Source: Bacteroidota bacterium (lineage in GTDB: Bacteria; Bacteroidota; Bacteroidia; Chitinophagales; Chitinophagaceae). From it: a stretch of 20,191 nucleotides of DNA. A program made the translations under genes and the position numbers. Under the pieces are notes generated by a model that was given only the letters and a program-made list of their open reading frames with translations, was not told the origin of the DNA and made no database searches. Below are positions 7,005 through 13,832 of this stretch, in pieces; the first letter of the stretch is position 1, and each line of letters starts with the position of its first letter. Location of the stretch: positions 1 through 20,191 of the forward strand of contig JAEVZP010000045.1 in the NCBI GenBank assembly GCA_023392185.1. The letters run 5' to 3'.

Positions 7005-7709
7005 CTACTTCAGTTTGTCCGCAAACACCTTTTTGAACTTTTCCAGCTTGGGCCGCACGATCATCTGGCAATACGGCTGGTTGCCGTTTTCGTTGTAGTA
7101 ATTCTGGTGGTAATCTTCCGCCACATAAAACGGCGCTTCCGGAACAATCTCAGTCACGACCGGATCGCCAAAAGCTTTTTCAGCGTTCAGCTGCGTCTTG
7201 TATTTTTCCGCCTTCTCTTTCTGCTCCGGAGAATAGTAGAAAATAGCCGAGCGGTACTGCGTACCTACATCCGCGCCCTGGCGGTTCAGCGTCGTCGGAT
7301 CGTGGCTTTGCCAGAAGGCGGCGAGCAGCTCGTCATAGCTCAGTACAGAAGGGTCGTAGGTCACGCGGATCACCTCGGCGTGGCCGGTGTTACCGGTAGA
7401 AACCTGCTTGTACGTTGGATTAGCCGTTTTGCCGCCCATGTAGCCACTTTCAACAGACAGCACACCTTTGAGTTGCTGAAACTGAGCTTCGGTGCACCAA
7501 AAGCAGCCGGCACCAAATGTGGCTGTATCAACAGCAGCTGTTCGGGAAGTATTTTTTTGGGTCATGGATTGAAAAGACCGGGATTGCTCGAAGGGTTTTT
7601 CCGGCGTCTGGGCACAACCGGTGAAAAAAAAACCGCCTGAAAGCAAAAGTACCGGAAAAGCCTTGCGCAAAGCCGCCGAAAAGGCTGAAAGCCGGGAGTT
7701 AATATGCAT
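7005..7709 (-). CDS. msrA: Peptide-methionine (S)-S-oxide reductase MsrA, predicted lipoprotein
   Basis: Reduces the S-form of methionine sulfoxide in oxidised proteins. The family active-site block TFGAGCFWCTEAQF is present, with catalytic Cys at residue 69. Further landmarks are SVESGYMGGKTANPTYKQVSTGNTGHAEVIRVTYDP, FWQSHDPTTLNRQGADVGTQYRSAIFY and AEDYHQNYY, each in the normal order. Before the domain is an N-terminal extension: a hydrophobic leader ending FFFTGC (Cys32) and a linker. It is therefore probably a membrane-anchored lipoprotein acting outside the cytoplasm. The ATG on the minus strand at 7709 gives this leader. It is convergent with btuB and divergent from the tRNA-Ser genes. 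A clear promoter was not found. Confidence 0.95.
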   Translation of the reverse strand: MHINSRLSAFSAALRKAFPVLLLSGGFFFTGCAQTPEKPFEQSRSFQSMTQKNTSRTAAVDTATFGAGCFWCTEAQFQQLKGVLSVESGYMGGKTANPTYKQVSTGNTGHAEVIRVTYDPSVLSYDELLAAFWQSHDPTTLNRQGADVGTQYRSAIFYYSPEQKEKAEKYKTQLNAEKAFGDPVVTEIVPEAPFYVAEDYHQNYYNENGNQPYCQMIVRPKLEKFKKVFADKLK

Positions 7710-7798
7710 GTTTCAAAAACGATTGAAGGGCGGTAATGGTTTGGAATGGTCTCCAAAAAAATGTTTAAAGCTTCTTTTTTAAGTGCAGTTGATTTCCT

Positions 7799-7806
7799 TA
7801 CTTTTG
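7799..7806 (+). promoter_or_regulatory. -7 promoter box of the tRNA-Ser(UGA) gene
   Basis: TACTTTTG matches TAnnTTTG and ends four bases before the mature tRNA 5' end, so the start of transcription would almost coincide with the tRNA start. Confidence 0.5.
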
Positions 7807-7810
7807 CCGC

Positions 7811-7895
7811 GGAGAGATGGCAGAGCGGTCGAATGCGGCGGTCTTGAAAACCGTTGACTGTAACAGGTCCGGGGGTTCGAATCCCTCTCTCTCCG
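7811..7895 (+). tRNA. tRNA-Ser(UGA)
   Basis: An 85-base class II tRNA. The acceptor stem is GGAGAGA/TCTCTCC with discriminator G. The anticodon loop CTTGAAA (anticodon TGA) is closed by GCGGT/ACCGT. A long variable arm follows, then the T loop GGTTCGAATCC. The 3' CCA is not encoded. Confidence 0.96.
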
Positions 7896-7901
7896 CCCTT
7901 C

Positions 7902-7927
7902 AAAATCCCGGAAATTTCCGGGATTTT
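7902..7927. terminator. Palindromic terminator after tRNA-Ser(UGA)
   Basis: AAAATCCCGGAAA (7902-7914) is followed directly by its reverse complement (7915-7927), a perfect 26-base palindrome ending in TTTT. It separates the two tRNA-Ser genes. Confidence 0.75.
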
Positions 7928-7936
7928 CCTATTTAT

Positions 7937-8026
7937 GGAGAGATGCCGGAGAGGTCGAACGGGTCGCACTCGAAATGCGAAGTACTCGCAAGGGTACCGG
8001 GGGTTCGAATCCCTCTCTCTCCGCCA
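7937..8026 (+). tRNA. tRNA-Ser(CGA)
   Basis: A class II tRNA with the same acceptor stem as its neighbour (GGAGAGA/TCTCTCC), discriminator G at 8023 and an encoded CCA at 8024-8026. The anticodon loop CTCGAAA, closed by TCGCA/TGCGA, gives anticodon CGA. The variable arm differs from that of the first gene. No separate -7 box is clear; it may be read through the 41-base spacer. Confidence 0.96.
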
Positions 8027-8032
8027 GACAGC

Positions 8033-8061
8033 AAAAGGCCCCGGAATTTCCGGGGCCTTTT
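8033..8061. terminator. Bidirectional terminator between tRNA-Ser(CGA) and ppa
   Basis: AAAAGGCCCCGGAA (8033-8046) and TTCCGGGGCCTTTT (8048-8061) are perfect 14-base arms around one T. It can serve the tRNA on the plus strand and the convergent pyrophosphatase gene. Confidence 0.8.
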
Positions 8062-8079
8062 CTATTGCAGGCCGGTATT

Positions 8080-8631
8080 TCAAGAAGTTTCTTCTTTGGG
8101 GCGCGCGCCTCTTTCAATGGCTTTTCGCACCACTTTCAGCGCTGCTTCCGGTCCGCGGTTGGCAATCAGCTTAAAGCTGCCACCGGTGCGCGAACGGTAA
8201 AAATTAAAGAAGCGCGTAAGGTCGTTCAGCCAGGTTTTACCCAGATCGGCAATGGTTTGGATGCCGTCAAATTCCGGATTGAATAAGGGCGCGCAGATCA
8301 GCCGGTCGTTGCGAATCGGCGAAGCGCCCGGCTCATCCACCTGCTCGGCTTCGATAATGCCCAGGACCCGGCAGGTAAGCAGCGCACCCACGGCTACCGG
8401 CTCGCTCGACAACACCATAGCGTCCAGCGGATCGCCGTCGTCGGCCATCGTGTGGGGAATAAAACCAAAATCGTGGGGAAAGGTCGTGCCGGCGGGCAGC
8501 GTGCGTTTCAGCAGATACAAACCATAGTCCGGCTGCCAGGCATATTTATATCGACTGCCGCGCGGCGTTTCTACAATAACATGCAGGTGTTTTTCATCGG
8601 CGTCGGCAAAAGGAGGTGGAAACTTAAACAT
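8080..8631 (-). CDS. ppa: Soluble inorganic pyrophosphatase, family I
   Basis: Hydrolyses pyrophosphate to two phosphates and so pulls biosynthetic reactions forward in the cytoplasm. At 183 residues it has the normal bacterial length. The signature DDGDPLDAMVL (residues 64-74) carries the metal-binding Asp65, Asp67 and Asp70. Other expected parts are the substrate-contacting ETPRGSRYKYAW (21-32), FPHDFGFIPHT (51-61) and the lysine/arginine-containing C-terminal region. The ATG at 8631 lies 42 bases after the stop of the upstream gene on the same strand, so the two may share a transcript. Confidence 0.93.
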   Translation of the reverse strand: MFKFPPPFADADEKHLHVIVETPRGSRYKYAWQPDYGLYLLKRTLPAGTTFPHDFGFIPHTMADDGDPLDAMVLSSEPVAVGALLTCRVLGIIEAEQVDEPGASPIRNDRLICAPLFNPEFDGIQTIADLGKTWLNDLTRFFNFYRSRTGGSFKLIANRGPEAALKVVRKAIERGARPKEETS

Positions 8632-8673
8632 GGCTTCAAAGCCCCAAAAGTCAAGCCAGAAGGCGGCACACCG

Positions 8674-9177
8674 CTATGCCGGAAGGCCCAGTTTCTCGCC
8701 CAGCCACGAATCTTTCAGCGGCACGATCCAGCCCTCTTGTAGCTGTGCTAACGTTGTGACGGTGTTGTTGAAAAACGGTGTTTCCGGTGTCAGAAAACCT
8801 TTTTCCAGCGCATAAGAAACCTGATTCAGGGGCAGCATTTCGGCTTTGTCGCCCTTGAGGAACGTCAGGGTCATGCGGTCGAAGAATGGCGTGTTGAACT
8901 GCCGCTCGAGGCTTTTGATCACCCGCACCATGCTGTCGGTGCTGCATCCGGAGACGTGGGTGTGACCTTCATCGGCAATCACGACGACAAACTGGCCGAA
9001 AAGCAGCTTTGCCCAGCCTTTTACGGGCACTTCGTGGGCCGTCCATTGCAGGTAAAACTGAAGCAGTTGTTCGTCAATCATCCGGACTTCTTCAGCAGCA
9101 AACGGGCGACCCGCCTGAAAAATCCAGACGCGGGATTGGGGCGCAAAATCTTGGGGGAGCAGGGTGGAAAGGTTCAT
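8674..9177 (-). CDS. Conserved uncharacterised Bacteroidota protein
   Basis: About 167 residues from ATG 9177 (MNLSTLLPQDF); ATG 9195, six codons longer, is the alternative. Farther upstream the open frame is cysteine/arginine-rich and not protein-like. Readable features are SRVWIFQAGRPFAAEEV near the N terminus, LQFYLQWTAHEVPVKGW, a VVVIADEGHTHVSGCSTDSMV centre and FFDRMTLTFL. I recognise this layout from a widespread Bacteroidota family sometimes mislabelled as an ABC transporter ATPase, but it has no Walker motif. No membrane segment or signal peptide is seen. It is likely cytoplasmic and probably co-transcribed with ppa. A possible promoter on the minus strand is TTTG, an 18-base spacer and TATTTAAA, around 9224-9255. 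Confidence 0.7.
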   Translation of the reverse strand: MNLSTLLPQDFAPQSRVWIFQAGRPFAAEEVRMIDEQLLQFYLQWTAHEVPVKGWAKLLFGQFVVVIADEGHTHVSGCSTDSMVRVIKSLERQFNTPFFDRMTLTFLKGDKAEMLPLNQVSYALEKGFLTPETPFFNNTVTTLAQLQEGWIVPLKDSWLGEKLGLPA

Positions 9178-9276
9178 AGCAGTGGTTGGAGCCATGGGCG
9201 TTGGAACTTTGTGTTGGAGCCTTCGGCGTTTAAATAATTCCTTTCTAGGAAAGGCAAATTTCCGGAAAATCCGCGG

Positions 9277-9432
9277 GACCTGACAGGTCAAGACTGAAAC
9301 GGAGTGGAAGCCGCAGATGCCTGTCAGGTCAGAAGGACGCCTTCCGGGAAAGCACCATTTTTGGAAGGCGTCATCTGCAAACGACAACCGACCTGACAGG
9401 CCTCCTGCGCTTCGCTTCGGACCTGTCAGGTC
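9277..9432. repeat. Cluster of CCTGACAGG palindromes and nested hairpins
   Basis: Four copies of the CCTGACAGG/CCTGTCAGG word lie at about 9278, 9320, 9391 and 9421, in alternating orientation. Between them are further mirrored arms, GCAGATG/CATCTGC and GACGCCTTCC/GGAAGGCGTC (about 9313-9378). The cluster fills most of the 280-base gap between two minus-strand genes. The same word forms the core of the 49-bp palindrome at 4910-4958. Confidence 0.65.
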
Positions 9433-9457
9433 CCCAAAATTTCCGGAAATCCGGAGC

Positions 9458-10072
9458 TTAAAACCGGCGGCTCAGGTCGGTGGTGGCAGCGGCCGCTTTG
9501 TTTTCTTCCAGAAAGCGCTTCAGCATGCGGGCCATATTGCGGCTGTGCCCGGAAGAAGGCGGCATCACGCCGAAAGTTTTTCCGGAAAAATGACTGTTGA
9601 GAAGCACGCGACCATCGTCGGCAATAAAGAACAACACTTCGCGCAACTCTTCCTTTCGGCCCAGGTTGCGGCTGATCATCTGAAACACTTCCGGCGCTTC
9701 CGGGTGTTGGCCGAAAAGAAAATGGGAATCCTCTAAAAAGCGCTGCACCAGGTTCATATTATCCGCCAGCAGGGGATAGGCAGGCAACGATACGAAGCGC
9801 AGGCTCCGAAAATACCGGAAAAAGCCCACCAAAACCGGCAGCCAAATCAAAAGCAACAACCAATAGGGCGCCGTGCGCCCGCTGTCCTGGTGGCGCACCA
9901 TCATCAATAGAATCCAGACTGGAAGTCCCAAACAAGCCACGGCGATCGTCAGCAGCGGAGTGAGGGTGCGGCGATTGACCGGAAAGCGCTTGTGCTTCCG
10001 GATAAAAGCCAGCTGACCGATCAGGTCTGCATTCCATACGGCCCCGCCAGCGGCTTCACCGATTTGTTTCAT
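9458..10072 (-). CDS. Uncharacterised two-helix membrane protein
   Basis: 204 residues from ATG 10072 (MKQIGEAAGG); a GTG six codons upstream is possible but less likely. Two hydrophobic segments, LTPLLTIAVACLGLPVWILLM and YWLLLLIWLPVLVGFF (roughly residues 38-85), form a helical hairpin. A soluble C-terminal part of about 110 residues follows, with LLADNMNLVQRFLEDSHFLFGQHPEAPEVF-type sequence and VLFFIADDGRVLLNSHF. It ends in a basic tail. No catalytic motif is recognised. It is separated from the next gene by the repeat cluster, so co-transcription is uncertain. Confidence 0.65.
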   Translation of the reverse strand: MKQIGEAAGGAVWNADLIGQLAFIRKHKRFPVNRRTLTPLLTIAVACLGLPVWILLMMVRHQDSGRTAPYWLLLLIWLPVLVGFFRYFRSLRFVSLPAYPLLADNMNLVQRFLEDSHFLFGQHPEAPEVFQMISRNLGRKEELREVLFFIADDGRVLLNSHFSGKTFGVMPPSSGHSRNMARMLKRFLEENKAAAATTDLSRRF

Positions 10073-10076
10073 AGTA

Positions 10077-10160
10077 GAATTGGACTTCACCGCCGAAGTC
10101 GGGAAAATTGGACGCTTCGCATTGGAGAATCGGACGCCCTTCGGGCATTGGACATTGGGC
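10077..10160. repeat. Short imperfect TTGGAC hairpin repeats
   Basis: TTGGACTTC...GAAGTC, TTGGACGCTTCGCATTGG and CGGACGCCCTTCGGGCATTGG follow each other in the gap upstream of the membrane protein gene. They look like degenerate members of one short hairpin family. No promoter or gene is clear in 10073-10236 apart from these and the repeat at 10219. Confidence 0.4.
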
Positions 10161-10218
10161 GTTGGATGACGGATTAGTCATACTCAACCGCTTGTAGCGC
10201 TGCCCAAAGCCATCAACC

Positions 10219-10241
10219 CATTGCGCCATTTTCAAATTAAG
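10219..10241. repeat. Third copy of the interrupted repeat, at a stop codon
   Basis: Read on the minus strand it is TTAATTTGAAAATGGCGCAA, followed by TGGG. This is closely similar to the repeat at the end of rlmB. Its TAA (10237-10239 on the plus strand, reversed) is the stop codon of the CCG-domain gene. Confidence 0.55.
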
Positions 10242-11037
10242 TCCGGTCTTTGGCCATCAGGCTGGCCGCGACCATTTCGGAGACATCCATTACCTGAACG
10301 GCTTCTTCCTGCTCCGCTTTTTTCACGCCGTCGAGCAGCATCGTGGTGCAATAGGGGCAGTTGTTGGCAATGATGCTCGCGCCGGTGTCAATGGCTTCGG
10401 CGCTGCGCTCCCAGTTGACGCGCGTAGCGCCCGGCTCTTCTTCTTTCCACATCTGCGCACCGCCGGCACCGCAGCAGAGGCCGTTGGTTTTGCAGCGCTT
10501 CATTTCCACCAGTTCCACGTCCAGGGCTTCCAGCACGGCGCGCGGCGCTTCATAGATGCCATTGCCGCGACCGAGGTAGCAGGAGTCGTGGTAAGTGATT
10601 TTCTTGCCTTTGAAAGCACCGCCGCCTTCCAGCACCAGCTTGCCTTCGTTGATCAGTTGTTGGAGCAGCTGCGTGTGGTGAAGCACTTCATAATTACCGC
10701 CCAAAACGGGGTATTCGTTCCGGAAAATATTAAAGCAGTGCGGGCAGATCGTCACAATTTTTTTGACGCCATAGCCGTTCAGCACCTGAATGTTCTGATA
10801 GGCCATCATCTGAAACAAAAACTCGTTGCCTGAGCGCCGCGCAGGGTCGCCGGTGCAGGCTTCTTCCTTGCCCAGAATGGCAAATTTGTAGCCCACCTTG
10901 TCCAGAATGTAGGCAAAAGCCCGGGTGATTTTCTGCGCCCGCTGGTCAAAAGAGCCGGCACAGCCCACCCAGAAAAGAATGTCGGGCGTTTCGCCCATGG
11001 CCATGTATTCGGCCATTGTTTTTACCTGAATATCCAT
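10237..11037 (-). CDS. CCG-domain (Fe-S) oxidoreductase subunit, HdrB/GlpC-like
   Basis: 266 residues holding two cysteine-rich CCG domains, as in heterodisulfide reductase HdrB, GlpC and LutA. The first runs from VGCAGSFDQRAQ through EEACTGDPARRSG to CPHCFN. It has a single Cys at the central position, which is usual for this subfamily. The second is complete: HDSCYLGRGNGIYEAPR, LCCGAGGAQMW and NCPYCTTML. Such domains bind an Fe-S cluster and pass electrons between a soluble donor and a membrane partner. The membrane Fe-S subunit lies 209 bases upstream on the same strand, so the two probably form one complex. The donor could be an electron-transfer flavoprotein or a glycolate/lactate-type dehydrogenase; neither is in the window. 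Confidence 0.85.
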   Translation of the reverse strand: MDIQVKTMAEYMAMGETPDILFWVGCAGSFDQRAQKITRAFAYILDKVGYKFAILGKEEACTGDPARRSGNEFLFQMMAYQNIQVLNGYGVKKIVTICPHCFNIFRNEYPVLGGNYEVLHHTQLLQQLINEGKLVLEGGGAFKGKKITYHDSCYLGRGNGIYEAPRAVLEALDVELVEMKRCKTNGLCCGAGGAQMWKEEEPGATRVNWERSAEAIDTGASIIANNCPYCTTMLLDGVKKAEQEEAVQVMDVSEMVAASLMAKDRT

Positions 11038-11140
11038 TGTTTGAATTCTTTTTTAAAACTGTTTTGAAAGGCCCGTCCTGGTGCCTTGTTTGCCCTTTAG
11101 CGGAAACGGAGATAATGAAAAATCCATTTCTCAACCCGCT

Positions 11141-11215
11141 GTAGAGAGACGTTGCATGCAACGTCTCAAAAAATTCCGAATCCTGATCCCCAGACAAGGC
11201 ATGCCTTGTCTCTAC
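11141..11215. repeat. Paired palindromes with GTAGAGA ends
   Basis: A 22-base perfect palindrome (11146-11167, core GTTGCATGCAAC) and a 20-base perfect palindrome (11192-11211, core AAGGCATGCCTT) lie 24 bases apart. The whole is enclosed by GTAGAGA (11141-11147) and TCTCTAC (11209-11215). This is a small non-coding repeat element in the gap between the two Fe-S genes. Confidence 0.75.
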
Positions 11216-11246
11216 AATAACCCTAATTCCTAACTCCTAACCCCTT

Positions 11247-12581
11247 CTACCCGTTTACCCACGCGTCGCGTTCGTCGGGGGAGAATTTCCACGGCGCCAT
11301 GTTGTTTTCAATATTGGCGTTCATGGCGTTCCACTCGGCTGGTGCGTTGCTTTCTTCCATAATCAGGTTGCGGCGCAGCTGGTGGATAATGCTGAGCGGC
11401 TCCAGTCCGATCGGGCAGGCTTCCACGCAGGCCTGACAGGTGGTGCAGGCGCGCAGTTCTTCCACTGTAATGTAATCGTGCAGGAGGCTTTTGCCGTCTT
11501 CACCAGCTGCTTTTCCGGCGTCCAGTTGGCGGCCCACTTCCTCAGTGCGGTCGCGGGTGTCCATCATAATCTTGCGCGGGGAAAGCTTTTTGCCGGTCAG
11601 GTTGGCCGGGCATACCGCTGTACAGCGGCCGCACTCGGTGCAGGTATAGGCGTCGAGCAGGTTTTTCCAGGAAAGGTCCTGCACATCGCGCGCGCCAAAG
11701 CGCAGTTGCTCCGGCTCTTCGGGAGTTTCTCCCCCTCCTTCGGAGGGGGTTGGGGGGAGGCTCGGGGCCTTTTCGGGCTCCATGGCATACAGCACTTCGT
11801 TCTGGATTGCCGGCATATTGGGCATTTCGCCCATCGGCTTCAGGCGGGTGTAGTAGGCCGCCGGGAAAGCCAGGATAATGTGGAAGTGTTTGGAGTAGGG
11901 GAGGTAATTCAGGAAGGCAAAGATGCCCAGGATATGACCCCACCAGCAGATGCGCTCAATCAGTTGCAGCGTTGCGGGCGAAAGGCCAGTCAGCAGGGGT
12001 GCAAAGAGCTGGCTCACGAAAAAGCCGTTGCCGGTGCCTTCCTGGATGCGCAGCGCGCCTTCCGCCGAGTTCATCAGCAGGAGCATCGTCATCAGGATGA
12101 CTTCGATGTACAGAATCGTGTTGGCGTCCTGTTTGGGAAAGCCATCGAGTTCCGGCTGATTGAGGCGGCGTAGCTTCAGCACGTTCCGGCGGATCAGAAA
12201 GACGATAACCGCCACCAGCGTCAGTACGCCCAGCACTTCGAAAAAGCCGATCAGAAAACTGTAGAACCCGCCGAGCGGCCGCTCAAATACACGGTGTTGC
12301 CCCAGCACGCCGTCGATCAGGATTTCCAGCACTTCGATATTGATCAGCACAAAACCGGCATAGACCAGAAAGTGCAACACCGCCGGAATGGGGCGTTTGA
12401 ACATCTTTTGCTGTCCGAGCGCCAGCAGGGCTACATTCTTCCAGCGCTCGCCGCTGCGGTCGGTGCGATCTTCTTCCCGGCCGAGGAGTATGTTGCGGCG
12501 AATGGCTTTGATTTTCCGGAAAAAAAGTAAAAAGGCAGCCACTGCCACAAGGGTGAAAATGATTTGGGAGAGAAGAGCCAT
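11247..12581 (-). CDS. Membrane-bound 2x[4Fe-4S] electron-transfer protein
   Basis: 444 residues. The N-terminal half has about five to six hydrophobic segments (near 3-22, 67-90, 105-131, 157-172, 192-205, 218-248). Several membrane-region histidines (His70, His216, His242, His244) could ligate haem b, as in NarI-like domains. A Pro/Glu/Gly-rich linker (about 271-302) leads to a ferredoxin domain with CTECGRCTAVCP (Cys314, 317, 320, 324) and CTTCQACVEACP (Cys379, 382, 385, 389). It probably moves electrons between the CCG-domain subunit encoded downstream and the quinone pool. Part of the linker is encoded by a GC-rich palindrome that looks like an inserted repeat. Substrate and partner enzyme are unknown. 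Confidence 0.85.
   Translation of the reverse strand: MALLSQIIFTLVAVAAFLLFFRKIKAIRRNILLGREEDRTDRSGERWKNVALLALGQQKMFKRPIPAVLHFLVYAGFVLINIEVLEILIDGVLGQHRVFERPLGGFYSFLIGFFEVLGVLTLVAVIVFLIRRNVLKLRRLNQPELDGFPKQDANTILYIEVILMTMLLLMNSAEGALRIQEGTGNGFFVSQLFAPLLTGLSPATLQLIERICWWGHILGIFAFLNYLPYSKHFHIILAFPAAYYTRLKPMGEMPNMPAIQNEVLYAMEPEKAPSLPPTPSEGGGETPEEPEQLRFGARDVQDLSWKNLLDAYTCTECGRCTAVCPANLTGKKLSPRKIMMDTRDRTEEVGRQLDAGKAAGEDGKSLLHDYITVEELRACTTCQACVEACPIGLEPLSIIHQLRRNLIMEESNAPAEWNAMNANIENNMAPWKFSPDERDAWVNG
11731..11749. repeat. GC-rich palindrome inside a coding region
   Basis: CCCCCTCC (11731-11738) and GGAGGGGG (11742-11749) form a perfect hairpin with a TTC loop, followed by TTGGGGGGAGG. It encodes the SLPPTPSEGGGE part of the linker in the membrane Fe-S protein, in frame. 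Confidence 0.7.
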
Positions 12582-12645
12582 ACAGAGAAAACGCGCTTTT
12601 TTGAAGGGCTGAAATTAAACCCAAAGGCTTTAACAACATAAGGTA

Positions 12646-12675
12646 TTTGCCGGTTTGTTTAACAGGTTAAATTTG
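12646..12675 (+). promoter_or_regulatory. Bacteroidota -33/-7 promoter of the secreted hypothetical gene
   Basis: TTTG at 12646-12649, an 18-base spacer and TAAATTTG at 12668-12675 match the consensus. The box ends four bases before the ATG, which predicts a leaderless or nearly leaderless message. Confidence 0.65.
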
Positions 12676-12679
12676 TCCC

Positions 12680-13585
12680 ATGATGAAGCGCGTATTTTTT
12701 ATGCTGTTTCTGTGTGCGGCAGCCGCTCTGAGCGGAAGTGAAAAAGCCGTTGCACAGGTCGCAAACCTGGATGCTGAAGACCTTCAGAAACTGCGGATTT
12801 ATGAGGATTCGCTCGTGGCTACGGCCGACAGTATGTTGCAGGGCGTGATGCCCGAAGACCGGCTGGAAAGCACCTATAAGTTTGTGCAGCAACTCAAATC
12901 GGCTTTGGCTGTGCGCAACTCTTTTGCGTATCCGTTTGATAGTCTGGGTAAGCACATCAATATCATTGCACCCGAAGACAAAGCGTTCCGGATTTTCAAC
13001 TGGTCGGTGGGCGCCGATGCCAACACCCTGCGCTACTACGGGGCGATCCAGATGCCCGATGCCGAGTTGAAGCTCTATGGCCTCAACGATCAGAGTACCG
13101 CCATTCAAAAGGGTGCTATGGACAGTATACTTGAAGGAGGACGCTGGTTTGGTGCGCTGTATTACCGCATCATGCCGGTGGATGTAGACGGGCAAAAGGC
13201 TTATACACTTTTCGGACTCAACGCCACCAACCCGCTTTCCAACCGCAAAGTGCTCGACCTGCTGTGGTTTTCCGGGAAAGGGCCGGTTTTTGGCGGAAAA
13301 GTTTTTGGTGTTCGCTCCCCGGATACGCGGCAGCAGGCAGTTCGTTTTGTAATGGAGTATAAAAAAAGCGTGGTAGCCGCCCTCAATTTTAATCCGGAGA
13401 TGAACGCCATTTATTTTGACCGGCTGGAAAGCGACGCCAACGATCCGGGCCGGAAATACACGTATGTTCCAACAGGTCAGTATGACGGCTTCCGCTGGCA
13501 GAACGGCGAGTGGACTTTTGTGCAGGACCTCATTCCGGTTACCATTTTGCAGGACGGCCAAGACCCGATTGGCGGGCGGGATTAA
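12680..13585 (+). CDS. Secreted protein of unknown function
   Basis: 301 residues from ATG 12680 (second ATG directly after it). A signal peptide, VFFMLFLCAAAALSGSEKAVAQ, ends near residue 25. The mature part starts with a helical stretch rich in Leu/Glu (LDAEDLQKLRIYEDSLVATADSML). It then has aromatic beta-type sequence: FRIFNWSV, LRYYGAIQM, WFGALYYRIMP, YTLFGLNATNPLSNRKVLDLLWF, VVAALNFNPEMNAIYFDRLES. No T9SS domain or lipobox is seen, so the product is probably periplasmic. The layout is familiar from conserved Bacteroidota secreted proteins, but no function can be assigned. Confidence 0.75.
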   Translation: MMKRVFFMLFLCAAAALSGSEKAVAQVANLDAEDLQKLRIYEDSLVATADSMLQGVMPEDRLESTYKFVQQLKSALAVRNSFAYPFDSLGKHINIIAPEDKAFRIFNWSVGADANTLRYYGAIQMPDAELKLYGLNDQSTAIQKGAMDSILEGGRWFGALYYRIMPVDVDGQKAYTLFGLNATNPLSNRKVLDLLWFSGKGPVFGGKVFGVRSPDTRQQAVRFVMEYKKSVVAALNFNPEMNAIYFDRLESDANDPGRKYTYVPTGQYDGFRWQNGEWTFVQDLIPVTILQDGQDPIGGRD

Positions 13586-13615
13586 AATGGGGGCGGAAAA
13601 TTGTTTTTTAACGGG

Positions 13616-13695
13616 TAGTTTTGCGCGCTCCAAGCAGCACAAGCGCCGCAGGTCTTCCCGGCGCGGCTTTCCCGGAAGGCCAACTGACCACTTTT
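13616..13695 (+). other. Promoter-like box and GC-rich hairpins, possible small RNA or terminator
   Basis: TAGTTTTG at 13616-13623 fits the -7 consensus but has no start codon behind it. It is followed by GCGCCG (13643-13648) pairing with CGGCGC (13659-13664), a second hairpin GGCTTTCC/GGAAGGCC (13665-13681) and a TTTTT run at 13692-13696. This could be a short non-coding transcript or simply the end of the preceding gene's message. Confidence 0.25.
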
Positions 13696-13743
13696 TAGCT
13701 GGCACTGGACAAATAATGTATTGACAATCTTTTGTTTACATAT

Positions 13744-13815
13744 GGCGCTATAGTTCAATGGATAGAACGAGGGCTTTCTAACCCCTAAATCTAGGTTCGA
13801 TTCCTAGTAGCGCTA
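13744..13815 (+). tRNA. tRNA-Arg(UCU)
   Basis: The acceptor GGCGCTA pairs with TAGCGCT (G-U at the first pair) with discriminator A. The D arm is GTTCAATGGATAGAAC, and the T arm is CTAGG-TTCGATT-CCTAG. The anticodon TCT lies at 13777-13779. The anticodon stem AGGGC/CCCCT has a C-C mismatch at the pair next to the loop. CCA is not encoded. Confidence 0.9.
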
Positions 13816-13832
13816 TTTTTAATATTATACAA

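Noticed and set aside
7562..8200. Open frames on both strands across the tRNA-Ser pair
   Set aside because: They read through both tRNAs and their terminators.
9277..9432. CRISPR array
   Set aside because: The repeated word is short and palindromic, alternates in direction and lacks regular spacers; no cas gene is present.
11382..12173. 263-codon plus-strand open frame opposite the membrane Fe-S gene
   Set aside because: The minus strand carries clear ferredoxin motifs and membrane helices; the plus frame has neither.
13616..13695. Signal recognition particle RNA
   Set aside because: CCGGAAGG is present, but the rest of the conserved SRP loop (GGTC on one side and GCAGCC on the other) is not in place.
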